Notes under the pieces: generated by a model
What the model was told of the DNA's origin: nothing
The model's input: the letters and a program-made list of their open reading frames with translations, nothing else
Database searches by the model: none
Translations under genes and position numbers: made by a program
DNA from: Gallaecimonas xiamenensis 3-C-1
GTDB taxonomy: Bacteria; Pseudomonadota; Gammaproteobacteria; Enterobacterales; Gallaecimonadaceae
Direction: 5' to 3'
NCBI RefSeq assembly: GCF_000299915.1
Contig: NZ_AMRI01000010.1
Coordinates: 79,489 to 143,488, forward strand
Length of the DNA stretch: 64,000 nt
Shown here: piece by piece, positions 53,998 to 62,327 of the stretch
Layout of the letters: each line of letters begins with the position of its first letter
Numbering within the stretch: position 1 is the stretch's first letter

Positions 53998-54144
53998 GCG
54001 GGCGGTCCTGGGCGGTAAAACGTTTGGCTATTTTAGCCGGGCCAGGCCTCTGGCCCAACAGCCTTTTCAGACGCACTGTTTCCAAAGCCGGACCAAGGGC
54101 CGCAGCTGCTACCCTGACAGCACGTAAAGACAGGAGATAACGCC

Positions 54145-55020
54145 ATGAAAGTCGGATTTATTGGCCTGGGCACCATGGGCAAACCCATGGCCGCCAACCT
54201 GATCAAGGCCGGGTTCAGCCTTAAGGTCTGGAACCGCAGCCAGGCGCCGGTGCAGGACCTGGTGGCATTGGGGGCCGAGGCGGCCAAGGGCCCAGGGGAC
54301 TTTGCCGAGGTGGACGTGCTGGCGTCCATGCTGTCGGACGACGCTACTGTCCAGAGCGTGGTCGTTGACGGCGGCGCCCAGGCCAGCCTCAAGGCCGGGG
54401 CTATTCACCTTAATATGGCCACCATTTCCCTGGCCCTGGCGCAATCCCTGGCGGCCAGTCACCAGCAACAGGGGATCGGCTATGTGGCGGCGCCGGTACT
54501 GGGGCGGGTCAATGTGGCCGAGGCGGGCATGCTCAATATCCTGGCGGCCGGGCAGGGCGAGCACCTGGCCAAGGTGGCGCCGCTGCTGGACGCCATGGGC
54601 CAGAAGACCTGGCACTTTGGTGACCAGCCGGCCCAGGCCAATGTGGTGAAATTGGCGGCCAACTTCTGCCTGGCCAGCGCCATTGAAACCATGGGGGAGG
54701 CCTCGGCCCTGGTCCAGGCCCATGGCGGCAGCGGCAGTGGTTTTATCCAGATGCTGACCAGCACCCTCTTTGCGGCGCCGGCCTACCAGAACTACGGGGC
54801 CATGATCGCCGAGCAGCGCTACCAGCCGGCCGGTTTCAAGCTGTCTTTGGGGCTCAAAGACGTGCGCCTGGCCCTGGAAGCCGGGGAGGCCGGCCAGGTG
54901 CCCATGCCCTTTGCCAGCACCATGAAGGACAACTTCTTGGACGCCATGGCCCAGGGGGACGGCGACCTGGACTGGGCGGCCCTGGCCAAGGTGGCCGCCC
55001 GCCGGGCTGGGCTGGGTTAA
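54145..55020 (+). CDS. NAD(P)-dependent 3-hydroxyacid dehydrogenase (HIBADH-like)
   Basis: 291 residues. N-terminal Rossmann motif GFIGLGTMGKPMAANL, substrate-binding VAAPVLGRVNVAEAGML and the catalytic Lys in NVVKLAANF. Family includes 3-hydroxyisobutyrate dehydrogenase, tartronate semialdehyde reductase and GLYR1-like succinic semialdehyde reductases; the DxSGGxxGA-type substrate motif is altered (APVLGR), so the true substrate is open. Confidence 0.85.
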   Translation: MKVGFIGLGTMGKPMAANLIKAGFSLKVWNRSQAPVQDLVALGAEAAKGPGDFAEVDVLASMLSDDATVQSVVVDGGAQASLKAGAIHLNMATISLALAQSLAASHQQQGIGYVAAPVLGRVNVAEAGMLNILAAGQGEHLAKVAPLLDAMGQKTWHFGDQPAQANVVKLAANFCLASAIETMGEASALVQAHGGSGSGFIQMLTSTLFAAPAYQNYGAMIAEQRYQPAGFKLSLGLKDVRLALEAGEAGQVPMPFASTMKDNFLDAMAQGDGDLDWAALAKVAARRAGLG

Positions 55021-55023
55021 CGG

Positions 55024-55062
55024 CCAACAAAAAGGGCGCCATAGAGGCGCCCTTTTTGTTGG
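55024..55062. terminator. Long bidirectional terminator
   Basis: CCAACAAAAAGGGCGCC / GGCGCCCTTTTTGTTGG, 17-bp perfect stem between convergent genes. Confidence 0.93.
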
Positions 55063-55068
55063 CTGCGT

Positions 55069-56214
55069 TTAGTCGTAAGAGCGGGTCAGCACCAGGCCTT
55101 GCCAGTCGCTGTGCTGGCCGGCCAGGGCCTGGGCCGGCAGGCTCAGCAGCAGGCGGCCATAGCTTTGGTGCAGCAGATGCAGCAGCGGCAGGTGGCCTTT
55201 GGGTAAGTACTCCTGGCTCAGGCTGCCGAGCTGGGGCAGCAGGCCAAAATCGTAGCTTTGCAACTCGTCGTCCAAGGCCTTGGCGTCCGGCCGCAAGTGG
55301 GCGGGCAGGGTGGCCATTTGGGCGTCGAGGTGCTGGCCGTCCAACTGGCGGCGCGGCTGCCAACTGATGGCCTGGAGCTCGCCGGGCGGCAGATCGCTGA
55401 GGCGGCACTCTGACCCGCGCAGCTGCCATTGGGCCATGGGCTGCCAATCCGATGGGCTGGCGGGGAGTTCGGGCCAATAGAGCACAGTGAGGGGCTGGTG
55501 ATGACAGCGAGGGTCGCCACTGGGGTCCTGGGCGGCCACTTCCAAGGCCTCGGGGTCGACAAACACTTGCAGCAATCCGGTGGACGGCAGCGGATGGGGG
55601 CCGGCCAGGGCGTCAAAGTGCAGTTGGCACAGCAGCCGCAGCTCTGGGGCCAGTGCCGGGGCCGGCGCTTTGCTTGGCAGCCAGGGCAGGCCGCCCCAGT
55701 GGCTTTGCCAGGGGTGTTTGATGGCTGTGGTGCAAAGGCGATAGCCCAGGGGCAGGTCAGTAAAGCAGGCCTTGAGGGCCTCAATACGCTGGCGTGTGGC
55801 CAGGGCCTTTTGGAAGATCTGCTGGTAATAGTGGCTGTCTACCACCCCTTGTTCGGCGCCATAACGGGCCTCGTGGGCCGCCATCAACGCCAGGTAGGGA
55901 GCGGCGCGGTATTGCTTGTCCTGCAGTTGCTCGGCGCTGTCCCCTGTTTGCGGGTAAAGGTCGCTGATGCTAAGGCGCAGATCGGTCACCCGGTCAGGGT
56001 CGGCCCCCTTGTCCAGCAGCCAGTTGGCCGCCCGTACACTGGGGCTGGGTTTGGCAAAGAGCATCTGCAAGGCGGTGCGGCCCTGGGGGTCTTCGCTGTC
56101 GACCGGCAACCCCTGGTCCAGCAGGGTGCCAAGGCTGGCCTGCTGCTGGACAAAGTCGTTATCGGTTTTGATTTTCTTGATGCCCTGGAACCAGGTACTG
56201 CTGAGGTTGCTCAT
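55069..56214 (-). CDS. Ankyrin-repeat plus DUF1963 (YwqG-like) protein
   Basis: 381 residues. Residues about 25-75 read as ankyrin repeats (LLDQGLPVDSEDPQGRTALQ, WLLDKGADPDRV). From about 170 on it fits the DUF1963/YwqG family: GGLPWLPS, LRLLCQLHFDAL, LPSTGLLQVFVDPE. Start ATG 56214 (MSNLSSTWF); the frame is open 24 codons upstream but weakly. Function unknown; cytoplasmic. Confidence 0.72.
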   Translation of the reverse strand: MSNLSSTWFQGIKKIKTDNDFVQQQASLGTLLDQGLPVDSEDPQGRTALQMLFAKPSPSVRAANWLLDKGADPDRVTDLRLSISDLYPQTGDSAEQLQDKQYRAAPYLALMAAHEARYGAEQGVVDSHYYQQIFQKALATRQRIEALKACFTDLPLGYRLCTTAIKHPWQSHWGGLPWLPSKAPAPALAPELRLLCQLHFDALAGPHPLPSTGLLQVFVDPEALEVAAQDPSGDPRCHHQPLTVLYWPELPASPSDWQPMAQWQLRGSECRLSDLPPGELQAISWQPRRQLDGQHLDAQMATLPAHLRPDAKALDDELQSYDFGLLPQLGSLSQEYLPKGHLPLLHLLHQSYGRLLLSLPAQALAGQHSDWQGLVLTRSYD

Positions 56215-56310
56215 GGAAGGGCTTGAACTCCTTTTCGTGACGTTTTGTGTTGAATTGGCGACAGCTAGGCCGGGGGACAGTAGCACAAGGGGCCGGCGCT
56301 GTGGCCAGGG

Positions 56311-57147
56311 CTAAGGGCGGACCGTTACCCGTGCCAGGGCTGCTCGGCTTTGTTCGTTCACCGGTACGCAGACCAGCAGCCGGTCGCCGTTGCGGGGGGC
56401 CGACCACCAGTTGCTCTGTTGCAGTTCCATTTCCCCTACCGCCGGGTGGTAGTAACGCTTTTGCAGGTTGGTGACGCAGTCCACGTCCTGGCGCTGCCAG
56501 AGCTGTTCAAACTCCTCTGAAGCGGCCCTGAACTTGGCCAGGTACTGCTGCCAGATTGGGGTATCAGGGGCACCGGCCATATTGGCTCGAAAGAAGGCCA
56601 CCAGCTTCGGCAGCACCTGCTCTTTGGACACTATGCTCTGGCGCCAGTTGGCATTGGTAAGGCTCAGGTAAATGCAGTTGCGGTCGGCCGGGGCAATGTC
56701 CCCAAGCTCCACCCGGGTCAGGTCGCAATAGGCCCTGTTGAAGCCGACGATATCCAGGCGGGCATTGACCATCAGGGCCGGCAAGGGGTCCAACTGGTCC
56801 AGCAGTATTTGGTTGGCCAGGGACACCTGCTGGCAGGGAACCTTGGCCTCCACGGGCTCGGGCTGGCCGGCCAGGCGGAACACATGGCGCTTCTCGGCAA
56901 CGGTGCATTGCAGGGCGGTGGTGATCGCCTCCAGTGCCTTGCTGGACGCTTTGACGGCGCGGCCCTGTTCCAGCCAGGTGTACCAGGTGGCGCTGACATC
57001 GGCCAGTTGCGCCACTTCTTCCCGGCGCAGCCCTGGGGTACGGCGCCGACCCACCTGGGGCAGGCCCAGGCGCTTGGGATCCAGGCTTTCACGGCGTGAA
57101 CGCAGGAAGGCGGCCAGTTCGACGTTAGGGGTGGTGTTATGGTCCAT
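56311..57147 (-). CDS. XRE-family regulator with MmyB-type ligand domain
   Basis: 278 residues: HTH (LRREEVAQLADVSATWYTWL) preceded by the typical FLRSRRESLDP and a C-terminal PAS-like MmyB domain (LPALMVNARLDIVGFNRAY), thought to bind fatty-acid-like ligands. Start ATG 57147. Divergent from a DHA2 MFS exporter, its likely target. Confidence 0.88.
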   Translation of the reverse strand: MDHNTTPNVELAAFLRSRRESLDPKRLGLPQVGRRRTPGLRREEVAQLADVSATWYTWLEQGRAVKASSKALEAITTALQCTVAEKRHVFRLAGQPEPVEAKVPCQQVSLANQILLDQLDPLPALMVNARLDIVGFNRAYCDLTRVELGDIAPADRNCIYLSLTNANWRQSIVSKEQVLPKLVAFFRANMAGAPDTPIWQQYLAKFRAASEEFEQLWQRQDVDCVTNLQKRYYHPAVGEMELQQSNWWSAPRNGDRLLVCVPVNEQSRAALARVTVRP

Positions 57148-57173
57148 GACAGGGCTCCGACAGGTAGTTTTTA

Positions 57174-57201
57174 TACCAGGATAAGCAAGCACTGGTACCA
57201 G
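57174..57201. promoter_or_regulatory. Operator candidate between MmyB-type regulator and MFS exporter
   Basis: TACCAG (57174-57179) with CTGGTA (57192-57197) form an inverted repeat, and CTGGTACCAG (57192-57201) is itself a perfect palindrome. On the minus strand TGGTATAAA is an extended -10 for the regulator gene. Confidence 0.5.
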
Positions 57202-57254
57202 GTTAAACTGGGGAGCAGACTGCCAGCCTTTGCTGTTGCTGACAAGGTGAAACC

Positions 57255-58670
57255 ATGAGCAATGCCCCTTCCCAACCGCAATTGGCCTGGCCCGGTATCT
57301 TGGTGCTGCTGGCCGGGCAATTGCTGCCTTTGGTGGATTTTTCCATTATCAATGTCGCCCTTGGCGCCATCAGCGCCGATCTGGGGGCCAGCCATACCGA
57401 GCTGGAGCTGGTGGTGGCGGTTTATGGCATCGCCTTTGCGGTCAGCCTGGCCCTGGGCGGGCGCCTGGGGGACCGCCTTGGCCGGCGCCGCCTCTTTAGC
57501 CTCGGCGTGGCACTGTTTGGCCTGGCGTCTTTGTTCTGCGCCCTGGCCACGTCTGTGCCCATGTTGCTGGTTGCCCGGGTCTTGCAGGGCCTGGCCGCCG
57601 CCCTGGCGGTACCGCAGATCCTGGCTACTTTGCATGTCAGCCTGCACGGGGAGAGCCATTCCAAGGCCATAGGCGCCTATGGGTCGGTGGGGGGCCTGGC
57701 CTTTATCATCGGTCAGGTACTGGGCGGCCTGCTGGTCAGCTGGGATCTGGCTGGCATGGGCTGGCGCAGCGTCTTTCTTATCAACCTGCCCATCTGCGCC
57801 GCCATCCTCTGGGCGGCGCCGCGCTGGGTGCCCCAGACCCGCAGCGATCAGGCCCCTGGCCTGGATCTCAAGGGCGCCGGGCTCTTGGGGCTTATCCTCT
57901 GCTGCCTGCTGCTGGCCAGCGCTTTGGGGCCAGTGCTGGCCTGGCCGCGCTGGGCGCAGCTGATGCCCCTGGCGGCCTCGGCCCTTGGCCTTTGGCTGTG
58001 GCGGGTGGAGCAGCGCCAGCCCTGGCCGCTGCTGCCGCCCCGGCTCTTTGCCCTGGGGTCCATGCGTTTTGGCCTGCTGCTGGCGCTGTTGTTTTTTGCC
58101 AGTTGGAGCGGCTTTATGTTCGTACTGGCTTTGACCCTGCAAGCGGGCCTTGGCATGAGCCCGTCCCAGTCCGGCACTGCTTTTCTGGCCCTCGGCCTGG
58201 CGTTCTCGGTGGTGGCCGTGAACAGTGCCAGGGTCAATGGCCGGCTGGGCCCGGTGCTGACCCTGCTGCTGGGCCTGGCCCTGCAGATCCCGGGGCTGGG
58301 GCTGTTGATTGCCAGTATGGCCAGGGCCTGGCCCGAGGTGAGCGCCCTGGCCCTGGTGCCGGCGAGCCTGCTGATAGGGGCAGGGCAGGCCCTTATCGTC
58401 GGCTGCTTTTACCGTATTGGCCTGGCCGATGTGTCCAAGACCGATGCCGGCAGCGCCAGCGCCATGCTCTCGACTGTACAGCAGTCTGCCCTGGGCCTGG
58501 GCCCGGCGCTCTTTGGCGGCGTCTTTGCTTGGCGCCTGGCCGGCGGCGGCTATATGCCGGCCATCAGCCTGACCTTGGCACTGGAGATGGCGGCTATGCT
58601 GTTGCTGGCGTTGATGGCGGTGCATTTTGGCCTCAAAGCGCGCCGGGCTGCGGCCCCGGCCAAAGCCTGA
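57255..58670 (+). CDS. DHA2-family MFS drug exporter
   Basis: 471 residues, 14 spans expected. MFS motif GGRLGDRLGRRRLF, DHA2-type motif near the start (PLVDFSIINVALGAISADLG), and VSLHGE with GSVGGLAFIIGQVLGG. Probable drug or fatty-acid efflux pump in the inner membrane. Followed by an SDR gene after 80 bp. Confidence 0.9.
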   Translation: MSNAPSQPQLAWPGILVLLAGQLLPLVDFSIINVALGAISADLGASHTELELVVAVYGIAFAVSLALGGRLGDRLGRRRLFSLGVALFGLASLFCALATSVPMLLVARVLQGLAAALAVPQILATLHVSLHGESHSKAIGAYGSVGGLAFIIGQVLGGLLVSWDLAGMGWRSVFLINLPICAAILWAAPRWVPQTRSDQAPGLDLKGAGLLGLILCCLLLASALGPVLAWPRWAQLMPLAASALGLWLWRVEQRQPWPLLPPRLFALGSMRFGLLLALLFFASWSGFMFVLALTLQAGLGMSPSQSGTAFLALGLAFSVVAVNSARVNGRLGPVLTLLLGLALQIPGLGLLIASMARAWPEVSALALVPASLLIGAGQALIVGCFYRIGLADVSKTDAGSASAMLSTVQQSALGLGPALFGGVFAWRLAGGGYMPAISLTLALEMAAMLLLALMAVHFGLKARRAAAPAKA

Positions 58671-58752
58671 GTTGCACCCTGGGCCAAATCGGCCAGCCTT
58701 AAGCCAAGGGGCCGGGCATCGGCGCCGAATAACAGACACTTAGGGAGGGAGT

Positions 58753-59547
58753 ATGAAGATTGAACTGCAAGGCAAGCTGGCCATAGTGACGGGGTCAACC
58801 CTGGGTATTGGCCTTGCCACTGCCAAGGGGCTGGCGGCCTGTGGCGCCAAGGTGGTGGTCAACGGCCGCACCCAGGCCAAGGTGGACAAGGCGGTGGCGG
58901 CCATAGGGGCGGCGGTGCCCGGAGCCCAACTGCTTGGGGTTGCCGCCGACTTGGCCAGCGCCGAGGGCTGCGACAAACTGGTGGCGGCGGTGCCGGCCTG
59001 CGACATCCTGGTCAACAACGCCGGCATCTTTGCCCCCCAGGAGTTCTTTGACACCCCCGACAGCCAGTGGCAGCACTTTTTCGACGTCAACGTCATGTCC
59101 GGTATGCGCCTGTCCCGTGCCTACCTGCCGGCCATGGCCGCCAAGGGCTGGGGGCGGGTGGTGTTTTTGGGGTCGGAGTCGGCCCTGAATATCCCCGAGG
59201 ACATGATCCACTACGGCATGACCAAGACGGCGGTGCTGGCCCTGTCCAGGGGCCTGGCCAAACGGATGCGCGAAAGCGGTGTGACCGTCAACGCGGTGCT
59301 GCCGGGGCCCACCCTCAGTGAAGGGGTCGAGGCCATGTTGGCCGAGGAGGTAGCCCACAGCGGCAAGTCCATCGAGGAGGTGGGGCGCGACTTTGTAAAG
59401 GTCCTGCGCCCTTCTTCCATCATCGGGCGCCTGGCCAGCTGTGAAGAAGTGGCCAACCTTATCGTCTACACCTGCTCAGAGCAGGCCTCGGCCACCACCG
59501 GGGCGGCGCTGCGGGTAGATGGCGGCGTGGTGGACAGCCTGGTTTGA
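58753..59547 (+). CDS. Short-chain dehydrogenase/reductase
   Basis: 264 residues. Cofactor motif TGSTLGIG, NNAG, catalytic Ser in LGSESALN and YxxxK in YGMTKTAV, and a C-terminal GAALRVDGGVV. Specificity unknown; Arg/Lys in NGRTQAKV suggests NADP preference. GGGAGGG ribosome site. Confidence 0.92.
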   Translation: MKIELQGKLAIVTGSTLGIGLATAKGLAACGAKVVVNGRTQAKVDKAVAAIGAAVPGAQLLGVAADLASAEGCDKLVAAVPACDILVNNAGIFAPQEFFDTPDSQWQHFFDVNVMSGMRLSRAYLPAMAAKGWGRVVFLGSESALNIPEDMIHYGMTKTAVLALSRGLAKRMRESGVTVNAVLPGPTLSEGVEAMLAEEVAHSGKSIEEVGRDFVKVLRPSSIIGRLASCEEVANLIVYTCSEQASATTGAALRVDGGVVDSLV

Positions 59548-59552
59548 AGCGT

Positions 59553-59582
59553 AAAAAAGCGGCCCCCCGGGGCCGCTTTTTT
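59553..59582. terminator. Bidirectional terminator
   Basis: AAAAAAGCGGCCCC / GGGGCCGCTTTTTT between convergent SDR and metalloprotease genes. Confidence 0.92.
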
Positions 59583-62140
59583 TATTGGCGAATGCGTCGC
59601 AGTAGGGCCAGGGCCAACAGGCTCAGCCAGCCCAGGCTGCCACCACCGCCGCCGCCACCGCTGCTATCGCTGCTGGTGCCGGGGTTGCTGGGGGCCGGGC
59701 TCTGGCTGACGGTCAGGTTGCGGCTGACGCTGGCGCCGCTGGGATCGGTGACCGTCACGGTAAAGCCGTAGCTTTGGGTGCTGGCCGGGTTGGCCAGGCT
59801 GACATTCAAGGTGGCGCTGCTGGCATTGAAGGTGAGCGCCGGGCCTGAGGTCTGCTGCCAGCGGTAACTCAGGCTGTCGCCGTCCACGTCCTGACCCTGG
59901 GCCACCAGGTTGAGGGTGGCGGCGCCACTCAGGCTGGTGCTGCCGGCCACGCTCAGGGTGGGGGCGTCGTTGACCGCTTCCACCGTTACTATGATGCGAT
60001 CGCCGCTGCTGTTGGTACCGGCCACTTGGCTGGGCAAGCTGAAGCGGGCCTCGCCGAAGAAGTTCTGGGCCGGGGTGTAGATCAGCAGATCCCCTTCGCG
60101 GCTCAGGGTACCGGCCTGGTTGGAACTGAGTTCGAAGTCCACATCGGCCAAGCCGAGGGCGGCCAGATCGATGGTCAGCGGCTGGTCTTCCAGGGTGCTG
60201 AACTGGTAGTCGCGGCTGCCTTCGGCCACCGGGCTGCTGGCGCTTAGCAGCAGGCTGATTTGCGCCGCCTGGCCAAGAGCCTGGCCGTTGGGCCTGTATT
60301 GGTTGCTGGCGGCCTTGGGCTCGGTGGCAAAGCCGGCATTGGACGCCACCACCAGCATGGCCTTGCCGGCCAGGACCTGGGGGCTGGCCAGCAGCCAGCG
60401 GTGCCAACCGGCGGCACCGCTGAAGCTGCCCAGATCGGCGATCAGGCTGCCAGGCTGGCTGGTGCCGCTCCACTGGTGCAGGGCCAGGGTGACAGTGCCG
60501 GCGTTGGGCAGGTAGAAATCGATGCCGTCCAGCACTTGGTTGTTCAGTTCAAAGCCCCAGCGCAGGCCGCCGGAAACCGGGGTTGGGCTGGCCTGGTAGC
60601 TGTGCTGCAGCAGCGCCGAACGGTTGTCGTTGGCCACAATTAGGCTGTAGCTCATGGGCAGGGCGGCATCGCTGATGGCGCTTAGCAGCACCGGGCTTTG
60701 CTGGCCGTCACGGGTTACAGGTTGGTACTGGCGCACGTCACGGTAGCCCGGGAAAATGTCGCCGCTGTCACCGTGGTTGTTGCCCGCTTCCAGATCACCC
60801 CGGCCGTCGGCCTGGATGATGGCCAGCACCGGGCGGCCCAGATCGCTGTTGTCGGTGACCCTGGGGTCGGCCTGGCTCAGCAGCAGGCCGGCCTTGGGCA
60901 GGCTGTCGTCGTAGCCGCCGCCCCGGTAGGCCAGGTACAAGGATTCACCCAGCTGTTGGCTGCGAAGGTAGGGGTCGATAAAGATCCGTTGGATATCGTC
61001 ACCGCCCAGTTGCTGGTTGCCTTCACCGTCCACGACCTCGCTGCTGGCCAGGCCAGCGGTGCTCTTGGACCAGGCGCTCAGATCCGACGGGGTCTGGCCC
61101 AGGTAGGTATCGCTGGTGACCTTGTTCCAAGAGCCAGAGCCCATCAGGCCCCAACGGCCTATGCCGGCCGGGGCGCCGTCCACATACAGATCCGGCAGGC
61201 CCAGCAGCAGGTGGCCCAGCTCATGGGCGAAGATCCCCATGGTGGCGGCGTGGTCGCCGTGCCTTTCCCCTACCACCAGGTAGTCGCGCAGGGCTTTGCC
61301 GTCCAGGGTCTGGGTGGGCATCACCCAGCGGTGGGCCCAAATGGCAGGCCCGGTGGCGCCATAGCCCCCTTCCTCACCGGCAAAGATAAACTGCACCGCC
61401 AGTTCGCTGGGGGCCAGGGTGCCGTCACCGTTGCTGTCGTAGCGGCTGAAATCCACATAAGGGTCGGCAGCGGCCAAGGCGGCGGCCAGGGTGCCGTCTA
61501 TGCCGTAGTCGCAGTCGGAACCGCAGGCCGGATGGTTACGGGACAGCTGTACATGGACTATGCCGTCGGCCGCCCCCTCGCTTTCGGTGGCTGGCTCCAG
61601 GGTCAGGGCGCCGCCGCTTTGGGCCTGGTAGTAGTTGACCAGGCTCTTGCCGCCGCCAAAGAGGGTACCGGCAAAGTCGTATTGGCTGGCCACATCGTCG
61701 AAGGCCACCTGTATGGTGAGCAGGGCCCTGCGGCCGGTGATGGCGCTGGCAGCCAGGCTGCGGCTTTGGCTGTTGGCCCGTTCAACCTGGAGGCTAAGGG
61801 GCAGCTGTTGCAGGGCCTGCTGTTGTTCGGTCAGGGGCGCCTTGAAACCGGTAACGGCAAAAGCCGGCGCGGCGTCGTTGGCGGACACTTGCGAGGGCAG
61901 CAGCTTGCCGTCCTGCAGTTGGGCGTAGACCCAGCGGCCCTGCTGCTGCACCAGGGCATGGCCCTGGACATCTTCATACCAGCTGAAAAAAGCAGACCCG
62001 CGCAGATGCGCCTGAAGGGTGGTCCCGTCCGGTTGAGACAGGGTAATAAGCCTGGGTGCCGGTGCTGATGCATCGGCAGGGCCTGAAAGCAGGGCGCAAG
62101 TGGCTAGCACCGCCCAAGGCAGCGTACGTGCAAGGAACAT
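59582..62140 (-). CDS. Secreted M6-family metalloprotease with GlyGly-CTERM
   Basis: 852 residues. Signal peptide (LPWAVLATCALLSGPADA), prodomain, catalytic HELGH near residue 306 with LLLGLPDLY and a Met-turn WGLMGSGSW, an EF-hand-like DSNGDGTLAPSE, then beta-rich C-terminal repeats including cadherin-like VEAVNDAPTLS. The tail is a GlyGly-CTERM signal: SSGGGGGGGSLG, hydrophobic helix, RRIRQ, processed by rhombosortase for surface display or release via type II secretion. ATG 62140 has GGAGGGG upstream. Confidence 0.9.
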   Translation of the reverse strand: MFLARTLPWAVLATCALLSGPADASAPAPRLITLSQPDGTTLQAHLRGSAFFSWYEDVQGHALVQQQGRWVYAQLQDGKLLPSQVSANDAAPAFAVTGFKAPLTEQQQALQQLPLSLQVERANSQSRSLAASAITGRRALLTIQVAFDDVASQYDFAGTLFGGGKSLVNYYQAQSGGALTLEPATESEGAADGIVHVQLSRNHPACGSDCDYGIDGTLAAALAAADPYVDFSRYDSNGDGTLAPSELAVQFIFAGEEGGYGATGPAIWAHRWVMPTQTLDGKALRDYLVVGERHGDHAATMGIFAHELGHLLLGLPDLYVDGAPAGIGRWGLMGSGSWNKVTSDTYLGQTPSDLSAWSKSTAGLASSEVVDGEGNQQLGGDDIQRIFIDPYLRSQQLGESLYLAYRGGGYDDSLPKAGLLLSQADPRVTDNSDLGRPVLAIIQADGRGDLEAGNNHGDSGDIFPGYRDVRQYQPVTRDGQQSPVLLSAISDAALPMSYSLIVANDNRSALLQHSYQASPTPVSGGLRWGFELNNQVLDGIDFYLPNAGTVTLALHQWSGTSQPGSLIADLGSFSGAAGWHRWLLASPQVLAGKAMLVVASNAGFATEPKAASNQYRPNGQALGQAAQISLLLSASSPVAEGSRDYQFSTLEDQPLTIDLAALGLADVDFELSSNQAGTLSREGDLLIYTPAQNFFGEARFSLPSQVAGTNSSGDRIIVTVEAVNDAPTLSVAGSTSLSGAATLNLVAQGQDVDGDSLSYRWQQTSGPALTFNASSATLNVSLANPASTQSYGFTVTVTDPSGASVSRNLTVSQSPAPSNPGTSSDSSGGGGGGGSLGWLSLLALALLRRIRQ

Positions 62141-62283
62141 GACCCCTCCAGAACGTCTACGACGAGGTGGTTTTGAACAAGAAATCGACGCTGCGAAGTT
62201 TACGAAATGAGCGAAAAACAAACAACAGATCAATGTTAAATTCTGTGAGATATCGCCCATTGACCAAGTTGGAAAAGGCGCAC

Positions 62284-62308
62284 AAAAAAGGAGGCCAGAG
62301 GCCTCCTT
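62284..62308 (-). terminator. Terminator of the upstream M6 paralogue
   Basis: GGAGGCC / GGCCTCC stem with AGA loop; T6 on the minus strand. About 20 bp past the stop at 62328. Confidence 0.88.
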
Positions 62309-62327
62309 GTCAGTAAAAATGCGGTCT

